The notes under the pieces: model-generated | The model's input: only the letters and a program-made list of their open reading frames with translations | What the model was told of the DNA's origin: nothing | Databases searched by the model: none | Source: Gemmatimonadota bacterium | GTDB lineage: Bacteria > Latescibacterota > UBA2968 > UBA8231 | Direction of reading: 5' to 3' | Assembly (NCBI GenBank): GCA_018673255.1 | Contig: JABHDC010000109.1 | Coordinates: 1-62,387, forward strand | DNA length: 62,387 nt | Position numbers and translations under genes: made by a program | Shown: positions 1-8,529 of the stretch, piece by piece | How the letters are laid out: every line of letters starts with the position of its first letter | Numbering within the stretch: position 1 is the stretch's first letter

Positions 1-383
1 CCCGTCGACACCTGGATCGTACTCGCTGCCACAACACGGCTCACACCCGCCTGACGACAGGCTTCGAAGACACTGTAACCGCCGACGATGTTGTTGCGCA
101 GAACACTTTCCCATTCCCCGCCGGCCGGATCGGCCGCCATGTGCACGACCACGTCCATGCCCTCTACGGCTTCCCGCACGGCATCAAAGTCAGCGATATC
201 CGCCACGCGGTGGTGATCCTCGGGCAGATCGATGGCCCGCGTATCCTTCACGCGATCGGACAACACTTTGCGGCGACCGAGGCCATACAGCTCGTATTTC
301 TCCGGCGCCTCACGCATGAGCAGGTAAGCCGAACTGCCGACAATACCGGAGATCCCGGTGATCATCACCTTCTTTGGAGCCAT
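1..383 (-). CDS. NAD-dependent epimerase/dehydratase, N-terminal part (cut by window edge)
   Basis: Reading leftward from an ATG at 383, the product begins MAPKKVMITGISGIVGSS, a Rossmann fold with a GxxGxxG nucleotide-binding loop (TGISGIVG), followed by an acidic region (DLPEDHHRVADIADFD) and VVHMAADP, as in extended short-chain dehydrogenases. The end reached at base 1 (AASTIQV) matches the region before the catalytic Ser/Tyr/Lys in uronate-dehydrogenase-like enzymes. The gene at 26130-26894 is a paralogue with the corresponding MASTLQV. The C-terminal half, including the YxxxK motif, lies outside the window. A role in uronate or nucleotide-sugar oxidation is inferred from family resemblance only. 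Confidence 0.85.
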   Translation of the reverse strand, partial: MAPKKVMITGISGIVGSSAYLLMREAPEKYELYGLGRRKVLSDRVKDTRAIDLPEDHHRVADIADFDAVREAVEGMDVVVHMAADPAGGEWESVLRNNIVGGYSVFEACRQAGVSRVVAASTIQVST

Positions 384-441
384 CTGTTTCTCTCTCTTCT
401 TCTCGCTTATGCTGCTGATGGGGTGAGGGAATGATAGCGCC

Positions 442-2178
442 CTACTTCAGCACCGTCAGGGCCTGACGGTGCACACGACCGGCAGATCGCAACTCCAGCA
501 GATAGACCCCTGATGCGACGACGCGTCCCTCTGCGTCCTGTCCATCCCACGTGGCCACGTGGGGTCCGGCGGCAAATTGCCCCTCGGCGAGGGATCTCAG
601 ACGCTGGCCGGTCAGATCAAACAGGACCAATCTGGCGGAAGCTGCTGCGGGCAACTCAAATCGAATCAGCGTGCGGCCATTGAAGGGATTGGGATAGTTC
701 GGCGACAGAGAGATGCTCGCCGGCCTTGTCATCGTCGTCGACTCGACAGCGGTCACGTCCAGCCCGGCGCGGACCTGAATCCATCGTGTGACACGCTGAA
801 GGACCGCCGGATTGACCGTCTCCCCGAGGGCAATCGAATCACCGCCGGCGGCCGTTTCGGTCCGATTCAGCATGTGATTCAGACCGGGATACTCGACCAG
901 CGTCACATCATCATTGCCGGCCATGGCCGTGGCCTGTTCGATGCCGGCCAGATTCTCGGCGGCGGTGACATTGAGATCCGCATCCCCGTTGACGGCCAGG
1001 ATCGGGACCTGAATCTGGGACAGATACACGACTGGATCGAAGGCGACAAAGTAGCGCCACCAGGGCGTCATGCGACTTTCGATCACTTCGTTGAGCTGAC
1101 TGCGGCTCCACCCGAGCAGGGCCTTGTCTACATCATTCAGGCCGTCGTAGTACGCCTGAATCCTGGTGTAGGTGGCGATTCGGTCCGTTTCGGCATTCAG
1201 CGCCTCGTGAATCACGTGATACATGCCGGCCAGCGCGTCCGCCTGCGGCACGGTGGCCCCTGCGGCCAGCGAGAAGAGCCGATACTGGAGATCCATGAGG
1301 TCGACGATGGGGATACCGGTTCCGGCAAGCAGAACAGCGCCCGCCACTTCCCTCTCTTCGAGAGCCACCATGGGGGCAATCATGCCGCCTTCGCTGTGCC
1401 CGACGATGAAGACGCGCTGCGGATCGATGTCCGTCCTGTTACGCAGGAATACCCAGGCCGCCCGGGCATCGGCAGCCAGATCCAGCGTGGTCGCCGCACC
1501 GAAGTCCCCCGTCGATTCGCCCACGCCACGGTCGTCGTAGCGCAGGACGGCGATCCCGTGTCGCGTGAAGTGATCGGCCAGCACGAGGAAAGGCCGGTGA
1601 TAGGCGATCAGCTCATCCCGTCCCTGCGGACCGGAACCGGTCACCAGGACGAGGGCCGCGTGGGGACCGTCCCCGGCGGGCAAGGTCAGTGTGCCCGCAA
1701 GGGACACGCCTGCGGCGCCCCCATCGAATCGCACCGGTTCTTCCACATACGGATAGGGCCGTTGCGGATTCTGCCAGCGTCTCACCAGACCGGGCAGGGA
1801 TTCGACCCGGTCAAAACGCAGATCGGCCCGAAATGAGCCCTGTATGTAGTCTGCATCGAACACCTGGCCATCTGTGGTTAGCGCGCCCTCAAGGAACACA
1901 CTCATCCGACGGTATTGGATGCGTATGGAGACGTCATCGGATTGCACCTGCGTCGAGGGTTCACCATCTGCCCCCTGATCCAGTGAGATCAGATCCGCCG
2001 TCAGCGACCCATCGGTGCGCTCCTCCACCTCCAGACCCATCCGCAGAACCTGACCATTCGGCAGATTCAGTTCGCCCAGCCATGTGCCAACCAGGCCAGT
2101 ATCGGCATCACCTGGTGCCGCCACCCAAAGGCACAAGGCCACAACGATTCGGCTCCATCGCATTCTCGTGTCTCTCAC
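442..2178 (-). CDS. Secreted alpha/beta hydrolase with C-terminal FlgD-Ig-type sorting domain
   Basis: 578 aa. The start is a GTG with an AGGAG seven bases upstream; a hydrophobic signal segment follows (IVVALCLWVAAP). Residues about 150-480 form an alpha/beta hydrolase of the dienelactone-hydrolase/acyl-peptidase type, with oxyanion-side motif VTGSGPQG, nucleophile elbow GHSEGG, an acid in NGDADLN and a late histidine in GLNHML. The last 80 or so residues (SPNYPNPFNGRTLIRFELP onward, ending in VYLLELRSAG) match the FlgD-Ig-like/type-A C-terminal sorting domain of FCB-group secreted proteins. The enzyme is probably an exported esterase or peptidase held at the cell surface. The substrate is not predictable. 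It is divergent from the PHP gene at 2423. Confidence 0.88.
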   Translation of the reverse strand: MRDTRMRWSRIVVALCLWVAAPGDADTGLVGTWLGELNLPNGQVLRMGLEVEERTDGSLTADLISLDQGADGEPSTQVQSDDVSIRIQYRRMSVFLEGALTTDGQVFDADYIQGSFRADLRFDRVESLPGLVRRWQNPQRPYPYVEEPVRFDGGAAGVSLAGTLTLPAGDGPHAALVLVTGSGPQGRDELIAYHRPFLVLADHFTRHGIAVLRYDDRGVGESTGDFGAATTLDLAADARAAWVFLRNRTDIDPQRVFIVGHSEGGMIAPMVALEEREVAGAVLLAGTGIPIVDLMDLQYRLFSLAAGATVPQADALAGMYHVIHEALNAETDRIATYTRIQAYYDGLNDVDKALLGWSRSQLNEVIESRMTPWWRYFVAFDPVVYLSQIQVPILAVNGDADLNVTAAENLAGIEQATAMAGNDDVTLVEYPGLNHMLNRTETAAGGDSIALGETVNPAVLQRVTRWIQVRAGLDVTAVESTTMTRPASISLSPNYPNPFNGRTLIRFELPAAASARLVLFDLTGQRLRSLAEGQFAAGPHVATWDGQDAEGRVVASGVYLLELRSAGRVHRQALTVLK

Positions 2179-2422
2179 AATCCAACTCCTGTCGGTTTGT
2201 CACTGTCTGTACAAAGACGATGTCTGAGTTGGGCCATTCATCGCAAACCGGGGTCGATCTACTGCCGGTGGCGGCGCTCAGGCATTTCGGTAGATTGGCG
2301 CCACACTCGGGAAGATGCACCGAGTATCGCAGGACCAGAGCCATGCGGATCACGCACCACCGGCACCCACCTGCGTGGATGCTGTGGCCTGCCCGCGTCC
2401 CATACACGAGAGGAGCTCCACC

Positions 2423-3325
2423 GTGAGCGATACCCCGCCCGTTGCGCCGTACGATCTCCATCTGCACACCTCCTGGAGCTACGACGCCACGGCGCAACTG
2501 GAGAATCACTTCCGTCGGGCAACAGCTCTGGGTGTGGGCTGCCTGGCCATCACCGATCACCACGTTCTCGACGGCCAGCCGGATGTCGTCGCCATGAGCG
2601 CGAAGTATCCACAGATCACGGCCATCCCGGCGGCGGAGCTCACTGTGACGACTTCCATCGGTGCCGTCGACATGCTCTGCTATGGCTTTCCCCTCGACAT
2701 CCCTATTTCGCTACAGCCGGTCCTGGATGCCTATCACACGTGGCAGCAGGAGACCGGCGCCGCGATCTGCAAAGGGCTTCAGGCGCTGGGTCACGACTAT
2801 ACCGATACGCATCGCCGCGAATTGCTCCAGTCCTATCGACCGGAGCGCACCCTGCAGATTCAGGGCCACACGCATGTGGCCAATGGCCTGCAGCGGGAGT
2901 ATTTCATCGAACGGGGTTTCATCGATGATGCAGATGGATATGGCGACCTCAAACAACGTGCCCAGCAACAGGTGACCTCTCCCGACTACCCAGCGGCAGA
3001 TTTTGTCCTTCCCGCTGTGAAGGAACTGGGCGTGCTCATCGCCATCGCTCACCCGCACGGCTATTTCGCGCAGGGCGACCGGCAGCGGATGGACAGCTTG
3101 CGACAAGAGTGCAGCCTGGATGGCATCGAATGCGCCCACCAGAACGTGCCCACCGAGTTCACACCCGTCTATCGTGCCTATTGCGTTGAACATGGCCTCT
3201 TCTCAACGGGTGGCTCTGACAGCCATACGGACACGGACATCGAGACCAAGTTCGCCGGACACGGTGGCGATGGTGTGTGGCTTGAGGAGTTTCTGGATCG
3301 ATTGGGAGACCGGCGACTGAACTGA
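2423..3325 (+). CDS. PHP-domain metal-dependent phosphoesterase
   Basis: 300 aa from a GTG at 2423, preceded by GAGAGGAG; an in-frame ATG at 2315 lacks a ribosome site and would add an unlikely 36-residue tail. The N-terminus has the PHP motif I (DLHLHTSWSYDA) and motif II (AITDHHVLDG); later IAHPHGY and a terminal GSDSHTDTD supply the remaining metal-binding histidines and aspartates. PHP proteins hydrolyse phosphate esters using two or three divalent metals in the cytoplasm, in roles from histidinol phosphate to 3',5'-nucleotide breakdown. The middle (about 100-210) is a long insertion with no motif I recognise. It may be co-transcribed with the ABM gene 61 bp downstream. Confidence 0.85.
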   Translation: MSDTPPVAPYDLHLHTSWSYDATAQLENHFRRATALGVGCLAITDHHVLDGQPDVVAMSAKYPQITAIPAAELTVTTSIGAVDMLCYGFPLDIPISLQPVLDAYHTWQQETGAAICKGLQALGHDYTDTHRRELLQSYRPERTLQIQGHTHVANGLQREYFIERGFIDDADGYGDLKQRAQQQVTSPDYPAADFVLPAVKELGVLIAIAHPHGYFAQGDRQRMDSLRQECSLDGIECAHQNVPTEFTPVYRAYCVEHGLFSTGGSDSHTDTDIETKFAGHGGDGVWLEEFLDRLGDRRLN

Positions 3326-3386
3326 GCCGAACCAGAGCGGGATCGACCCGACACCCGTCACCATCACACACCCGGGAGAGAAGCGC

Positions 3387-3683
3387 ATGAGTTGCACAGT
3401 CATTGTCGAATTCAGAGCCACTCAAGAAGGCGCCGCGGAATTCCGTCAGAGTCTGCATGAAGCACTGCGTACCACACGCAACTACGATGGCAATCTGATG
3501 TGTGAAGAGCTGCACAATCAGGACGATCCATGCAGCTTCGTCGTCTTCCAGAAGTGGAGTGAGCGTGCCAAACAGGAAGCCTATCTCAATTGGCGCGGTG
3601 AGACGGGCCTGATGGACGAGATCGGTCCACTGCTCGACGGCGATCCGACCATTCGCATCTTCGACCAGATCCCGACGGGTTGA
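3387..3683 (+). CDS. Antibiotic-biosynthesis-monooxygenase (ABM) family protein
   Basis: 98 aa, with a GAGAGAAG ribosome site before the ATG. It has the ferredoxin-like ABM fold pattern: a first strand CTVIVEFRA, helix FRQSLHEALR, the NYDG...C segment, strand SFVVFQKW and helix KQEAYLNW. Family members (YgiN, LsrG-like) are small homodimers acting as quinol monooxygenases, heme-degrading enzymes or isomerases. The characteristic Y/H and W positions are present, but the substrate cannot be told. It follows the PHP gene and precedes the lyase at 3730 on the same strand with short gaps. Confidence 0.8.
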   Translation: MSCTVIVEFRATQEGAAEFRQSLHEALRTTRNYDGNLMCEELHNQDDPCSFVVFQKWSERAKQEAYLNWRGETGLMDEIGPLLDGDPTIRIFDQIPTG

Positions 3684-3729
3684 ACTCACCCGGACCCGGA
3701 ACAGGATACTTGGCAGACAGAGAGATCAC

Positions 3730-4884
3730 GTGAAACAGGGTTCTCAAGTTGGCAGACAGTGGCCGGACGAGTCCGTGACATTCAATGATCACGTGTCAGG
3801 CACGAGTGTCCGCCAACTGACCAATCATCGTGCGCACTCCCACCACTTCTACTTCACGAACCCCGGTTGGCACGCTGCAGGTACGCGTCTGCTGGTCGCC
3901 TCCGATCGCGGCAATGCGACAAATCTCTACAGTGTCGATCTGACCAGTGGCGAACTGCTTCAGTTGACCGATCTCACGCCGCTGCCCCTGCCGCGGGAAG
4001 TCGAATTCCTGCGGGCCTGCGTCAACCCGGTCCGGGAGGAGGTCTACTTCTGGTACGAACTCGAACTGGTGGCGCTGGATCTGACCACGCTCGAGGTACG
4101 CGTTCTGTATGAGATGGAGGAGGGGTGGAACGTCTCCATGATCAACTGCAGTGCCGATGGCAGCACGGTCTACGCCAGCATCAGCGAAGACATGTCAGAG
4201 AGATTCCGCGTGGACTACCTGCGTGGCTATGTGGGCTTTGAGGAGACGTGGGCTGCCAAACCACGGAGTCGCGTGATCCGCGTTGCCACCGATGGTTCGG
4301 GTGGCGACACCGTTTTCGAAGAGCAGTATTGGATCGGCCATGTGAACACATCCCCCACGGCCAGCGACATCCTCACCTTCTGCCACGAGGGGCCGTGGGC
4401 CAAAGTCGACCAGCGCATCTGGGGCTTGAATGCCTCAACGGGCGAGGTGTGGAAGATCCGCGCACCCGTACACGGCGAAAGCGTGGGCCACGAATACTGG
4501 CACGCCGACGGCGAGCGGGTCGGCTATCACGGTCGCAATCCGGATGGCACGCAGTTCCTCGGACACTGTCGCTACGATGACACCGATCACGTAGAGAACA
4601 GCTTCCCCGGCCAGACGGGCCACATCCACTCGAATGGACCTGGCCTCATCGTCGGTGATGGTGGACGTGTCGTGCGCCTCTGGCAGTGGACGGGCCAGGC
4701 CTACGATGGACCCCGTCTGTTGTGCCGCCACGATTCTTCAGCCAAGATCCAGCAATTGCACGTTCACCCGCGATTCAATGCGGATGGCACCCAGGTGGTC
4801 TTCACCAGCGACGTGACCGGCTACGGCAATGTCTACCTTGCGCAATTGCCTGACTTCAACGATCTGCCATCCATCCAAGAGTAG
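3730..4884 (+). CDS. Oligogalacturonate lyase-like beta-propeller protein (PL22 type)
   Basis: 384 aa without a signal peptide, so probably cytoplasmic. The N-terminal segment HSHHFYFTNPGWHAAG followed by LLVASDRGNATNLYSVD is typical of PL22 oligogalacturonate lyases, which fold as a seven-bladed propeller and split unsaturated oligogalacturonides to 5-keto-4-deoxyuronate. Several blade repeats of the form 'G..vyyw....i..ldl.tge' can be followed. Conserved histidines are seen near residues 37-38, in SVGHEYWHADG and in GHIHSNGPG, as expected for the metal-binding active site. The ceramidase-like gene follows after 34 bp. A sugar-uronate catabolic role fits the epimerases, GH4 enzyme and heparinase elsewhere in the window. 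A TolB-like non-enzymatic propeller is the alternative. Confidence 0.75.
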   Translation: MKQGSQVGRQWPDESVTFNDHVSGTSVRQLTNHRAHSHHFYFTNPGWHAAGTRLLVASDRGNATNLYSVDLTSGELLQLTDLTPLPLPREVEFLRACVNPVREEVYFWYELELVALDLTTLEVRVLYEMEEGWNVSMINCSADGSTVYASISEDMSERFRVDYLRGYVGFEETWAAKPRSRVIRVATDGSGGDTVFEEQYWIGHVNTSPTASDILTFCHEGPWAKVDQRIWGLNASTGEVWKIRAPVHGESVGHEYWHADGERVGYHGRNPDGTQFLGHCRYDDTDHVENSFPGQTGHIHSNGPGLIVGDGGRVVRLWQWTGQAYDGPRLLCRHDSSAKIQQLHVHPRFNADGTQVVFTSDVTGYGNVYLAQLPDFNDLPSIQE

Positions 4885-4918
4885 TGCCGGATCCTCTCAA
4901 CCTCCGAAAGTCTGCTCC

Positions 4919-6214
4919 ATGAGTCTGCAGATCGGCATTGCCCGCACCCAGATCACCCCACCCATCGGCATTCCCATGATCGGCTTCGCCGGCCGTGACC
5001 CGGCGCGCGATGTGCACGACCCACTCCAGGCGACGGCCCTGGCCGTTGCCGAGGGTGATGCACAACTGCTGATCTTCAGCCTCGATGTGCTGCAGCTGAC
5101 TGCACCCACAGTGGCCGCCTATCGTGATCTCATCGCGGCGGCCACGTCGATCGACCCGCAACGCATCATCATCGCCTGCACCCACAATCACTACGGCCCC
5201 GCCATCGAGGATGACGATGTAGATGTCGTCGACTCGTATCGTGAACAACTCGGCCAGCAGTTGGCCCGGATCGGTCGCCAGGCCGTTGAAGGCCTGCAAC
5301 CAGCACGAATCGGCGTCGGGTGGGGGCAGTCTGATATTGCCATCAACCGACGCGAACTGCGCGATGGGCGCATTGTGCTCGGTGACAATCCTGATGGCCC
5401 GGTCGATCACAGTGTCGGCGTCGTACGGATCGAAGACATCGAAAGTCGGCCGCTGGCAACACTGCTGAACTATGCCTGCCATCCCGTCAGCCAGGGAGGG
5501 CAAATGGCCTCACTCTCCGCCGATTTCCCGGGACGAGCGACCCGTGTGGTGGAGGAACTGACCGGGACACCCTGTCTGTATCTGCAGGGCGCCTGTGGCG
5601 ATGTGAATCCCATCCGCATGGAGAACGCCTACGAACCGGCGCGGTCCCTGGGTGTGAGACTCGGCTGTGAGGCAACACGCGTGTGGGAAACGATCCAGAC
5701 CGAGCAGGCGAGCCGCCTGCAATCGGATGCACGAACCATACAGCTACCGGGATATCGCTACGGCAGTCAGGAACAGGCCGCGCAACTGGTCATCGAACTG
5801 GAGCAGGACATCCAGGACCGTACACGCGAGGGCGACACCGACAGTGGCTCCCTGTGGTGGGCACGTCATCGGCTGGAGAAGGTGCGGAGCGCTCAGCAGA
5901 GCTGGGAGACCGGTATTCCACTCCCGACGGTTGAGGCTGAAGTCGCAGCCGTGAAGATCGGCCCTCTGGCACTGGCCACGGCACCGGGCGAGATCTTCTC
6001 TGAAAGTGGGCAGCACGTGAAGGCACAATCACCCCATGCCCACACGTTCTTCCTCGGTTACACCAGTGGCAGTATCGGTTATGTGCCGACGCGCAATGCC
6101 TACGTCGCCGGCGGCTACGAAGTCACCCACGCGTGCCGTGTGGACCCCGCTGCCGGTGAATTGATCAGTGAGAACTGCGACGAATTGCTCTCATCGATCG
6201 CCGTGGGCCAGTAG
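4919..6214 (+). CDS. Neutral/alkaline non-lysosomal ceramidase-like protein
   Basis: 431 aa from an ATG at 4919; reading further upstream would run through the end of the previous gene. The start GIARTQITPPIGIPMIGF and the segments IIACTHNHYGPA, NYACHPVS and LYLQGACGDVNPI are hallmarks of the N-terminal domain of the neutral ceramidase family, where the histidines bind zinc. Bacterial relatives of this length lack the C-terminal domain and the signal peptide of true ceramidases. They are usually found beside carbohydrate genes, so ceramide may not be the substrate. The last 24 bp overlap the convergent peptidase gene (6191-8284). Confidence 0.82.
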   Translation: MSLQIGIARTQITPPIGIPMIGFAGRDPARDVHDPLQATALAVAEGDAQLLIFSLDVLQLTAPTVAAYRDLIAAATSIDPQRIIIACTHNHYGPAIEDDDVDVVDSYREQLGQQLARIGRQAVEGLQPARIGVGWGQSDIAINRRELRDGRIVLGDNPDGPVDHSVGVVRIEDIESRPLATLLNYACHPVSQGGQMASLSADFPGRATRVVEELTGTPCLYLQGACGDVNPIRMENAYEPARSLGVRLGCEATRVWETIQTEQASRLQSDARTIQLPGYRYGSQEQAAQLVIELEQDIQDRTREGDTDSGSLWWARHRLEKVRSAQQSWETGIPLPTVEAEVAAVKIGPLALATAPGEIFSESGQHVKAQSPHAHTFFLGYTSGSIGYVPTRNAYVAGGYEVTHACRVDPAAGELISENCDELLSSIAVGQ

Positions 6215-8284
6215 GAGGAAGGTGTATTCCTCGGCCACTTCGTAGAGTCGGATGAAGCGACCCGATTTCCCACCGTGGCCGGCGCCCATATTCGTCTTCA
6301 GCACCAGCAGATTCTCATCCGTGCGCAGTGCACGCAGACGGGCAATCCACTTGGCCGGCTCCCAGTAGGTGACACGTGGATCGTTGAGTCCTGCTGTGAT
6401 CAGCATCGGCGGATAGGCCTTCGCCTCCACATTGTCATACGGCGAATACGAGGCGATGTAGTCGAAGGCCTCGCGACTCTCCAGCGGATTTCCCCACTCG
6501 GGCCACTCGATCGGCGTCAACGGCAAATCCGCGTTGAGCATGGTATTGAGCACATCGACGAAGGGCACGTGAGCGATGATGGCGCGCCACAGATCCGGAT
6601 CGAGATTGGCGACGGCCCCCATCAATTCGCCGCCCGCCGACCCGCCCGAAATTGTGATATTGCCCGCCGTCGCAAACCCCTCTTCCACCAGGAATCGACT
6701 CGCGTCGATGAAATCGTGGAATGTGTTCAGGCGGTTGTAGAGTTTGCCTTCTTCGTACCAGTGGTAGCCCATCTCGTCACCGCCGCGGACGTGGGCGATG
6801 GCATAGGCAAAGCCGCGATCCAACAGACTCAACAGGCGGCCATCATCAAAACTGGGACTGGTCGCCGATCCGTAGGCACCATAGGCGTACACGTGGAGTC
6901 GGCCGGAGCCATCCACGGGGAAGTCCTTGTGATGTACGATGGAGACCGGGACCCCGGCGCCATCGCGAGCTGGTGCCATCAGGCGCTGCGTCACGTATTG
7001 CGTGGCATCGTAGCCTGAGGGGATCTCACGCGCCTTGCGGGTCTCGAATGTGCGCTGCGCCAGATCGTAGTCGTAGACCGTCTCCGGTGTCACCAGCGAC
7101 TCGTACTCCAGACGCAGTTGATCGATACTGAACTCGTGGTTCGTTCCCAGGTGGGCAGCATAGGCCGATTCAGCGAACTCCACGTAGTGTTCGGCGTCAT
7201 CCCAGGTGCGGATGCGAATCTGATCGAGACCACCGACACTTTCCCTGAGCACGAGGGCCTGCTCGAAGGCCTCCAGCTGCCGGATGTAGTGGGTATCACT
7301 TCCAGCAATCAGTTCACTCCAGTTGGCCTCCCCGGGATCGCTGACTGGCGCCTTCACAACGCGGAAATTCTTGTGCGTATCGTTCGTGCGGATGTAAAAG
7401 TGATCACCTGCGTGGTCGAGTTCGTATTCGTGCCCCGTGCGCCGCGGAGCAATCACGACCACCGGCGCTTCCAGGTCTGATGCCGGGATCACCCGCACTT
7501 CACTGGTCACGTGATCGCCTGTGCCGATCAGGATGAACTGTCGGCTGCGCGTCTTGTCGAGACCGACGAAGAAGGACGCATCCTCCTCTTCATAGAGGGT
7601 GGGATCTTCGGCCGGATCGGTGCCCAGTTGATGTGAACGCACCCGGAATGGCCGCCACAGCTGGTTCACCTCCAGATAGAGCAGGGATCTTCCGTCCTCG
7701 GCCCAAATGGGTGAACCGATCGTGTTCTGGATCTGATCCTCAAGGACTTCGCCCGTCGACAGACGCTTGATCTGCACGGTGAAACGTTCCGAACCATTGG
7801 TGTCCGCGGACCAGGCGAGCAGATCACCACCGGGATGGATGTCCCAGCCACCGAGCCGAAAATAGTCCAGCCCGTCGGCCAGGGCCGGTTCATCGAGCAG
7901 GAGCTCCTCAGGCCCCTCCACGACCGGTTGCCGATACCAGATGCGATACTGCGCACCGGCGCCGAAGCGCCACCCATAGTGCCAGGCGCCGATCCGGAAG
8001 GGCACTGACTCGTCCTCTTCTTTGATGCGACCCTTGAGTTCCTCGAAAAGCACCTGGGTCAGCGCCTTGTGCGGCGTCATGGCTGCTTCGAAGTACGCAT
8101 TCTCTTCGTTCAGATAAGCGAGGACGGACTCATCTTCGACGACGGGGTATCCCCTGTCCTGCAACCAGTCGTAGTCGTCGGTCACCGTGATCCCGTGGAA
8201 TTCACGCGATGTGGGCTTCCGGTCGGCCACTGGGGGCGTGGCGGCGAGTCCGAGTTGTTCGGGCGTCAATCGATCAGTTGTCAT
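6191..8284 (-). CDS. ptrB: Prolyl oligopeptidase family serine peptidase (oligopeptidase B-like, S9A)
   Basis: 697 aa, the normal length for oligopeptidase B. The N-terminal part (about 1-420) is the propeller domain, including YDWLQDRGYP and DDAEHYVEF. The C-terminal alpha/beta hydrolase domain has HVYAYGAYGSA, the nucleophile motif SGGSAGGELMG, an acid in GLNDPRVTYWEP and the histidine in GAGHGGKSGR. Such enzymes cut short peptides, usually after basic residues, in the cytoplasm or periplasm; no signal peptide is seen. The assignment to oligopeptidase B rather than prolyl endopeptidase rests on the PRVTYWEPAKW and GHGGKSGR pattern. Confidence 0.9.
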   Translation of the reverse strand: MTTDRLTPEQLGLAATPPVADRKPTSREFHGITVTDDYDWLQDRGYPVVEDESVLAYLNEENAYFEAAMTPHKALTQVLFEELKGRIKEEDESVPFRIGAWHYGWRFGAGAQYRIWYRQPVVEGPEELLLDEPALADGLDYFRLGGWDIHPGGDLLAWSADTNGSERFTVQIKRLSTGEVLEDQIQNTIGSPIWAEDGRSLLYLEVNQLWRPFRVRSHQLGTDPAEDPTLYEEEDASFFVGLDKTRSRQFILIGTGDHVTSEVRVIPASDLEAPVVVIAPRRTGHEYELDHAGDHFYIRTNDTHKNFRVVKAPVSDPGEANWSELIAGSDTHYIRQLEAFEQALVLRESVGGLDQIRIRTWDDAEHYVEFAESAYAAHLGTNHEFSIDQLRLEYESLVTPETVYDYDLAQRTFETRKAREIPSGYDATQYVTQRLMAPARDGAGVPVSIVHHKDFPVDGSGRLHVYAYGAYGSATSPSFDDGRLLSLLDRGFAYAIAHVRGGDEMGYHWYEEGKLYNRLNTFHDFIDASRFLVEEGFATAGNITISGGSAGGELMGAVANLDPDLWRAIIAHVPFVDVLNTMLNADLPLTPIEWPEWGNPLESREAFDYIASYSPYDNVEAKAYPPMLITAGLNDPRVTYWEPAKWIARLRALRTDENLLVLKTNMGAGHGGKSGRFIRLYEVAEEYTFLLLAHGDR

Positions 8285-8529
8285 GTGCGTATCATTTCGT
8301 CAGTCTGCGATGGCGTAAGTGCACGAAAATACGGACCGTCGCCCGCCACGTCCCCCCTCCATGTCGGCCCCGCTGCTCCGGGCGAACTTTGTTGCTGAAG
8401 CAGGACCGGGTGAGTCTCCGGGGGCATCTGTCCTTTTCATGCGTCGGCACCACTGTGGGCAGACGACTCCGCGTGATCCAACAAGTCAACCCTTGCAAAG
8501 GATCACATGACCCCACAATACTGCTTTCT

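Noticed and set aside
559..1836. Long open frame opposite the alpha/beta hydrolase
   Set aside because: It is a shadow of the real gene on the other strand; composition is His/Arg/Gln-rich with no domain or ribosome site.
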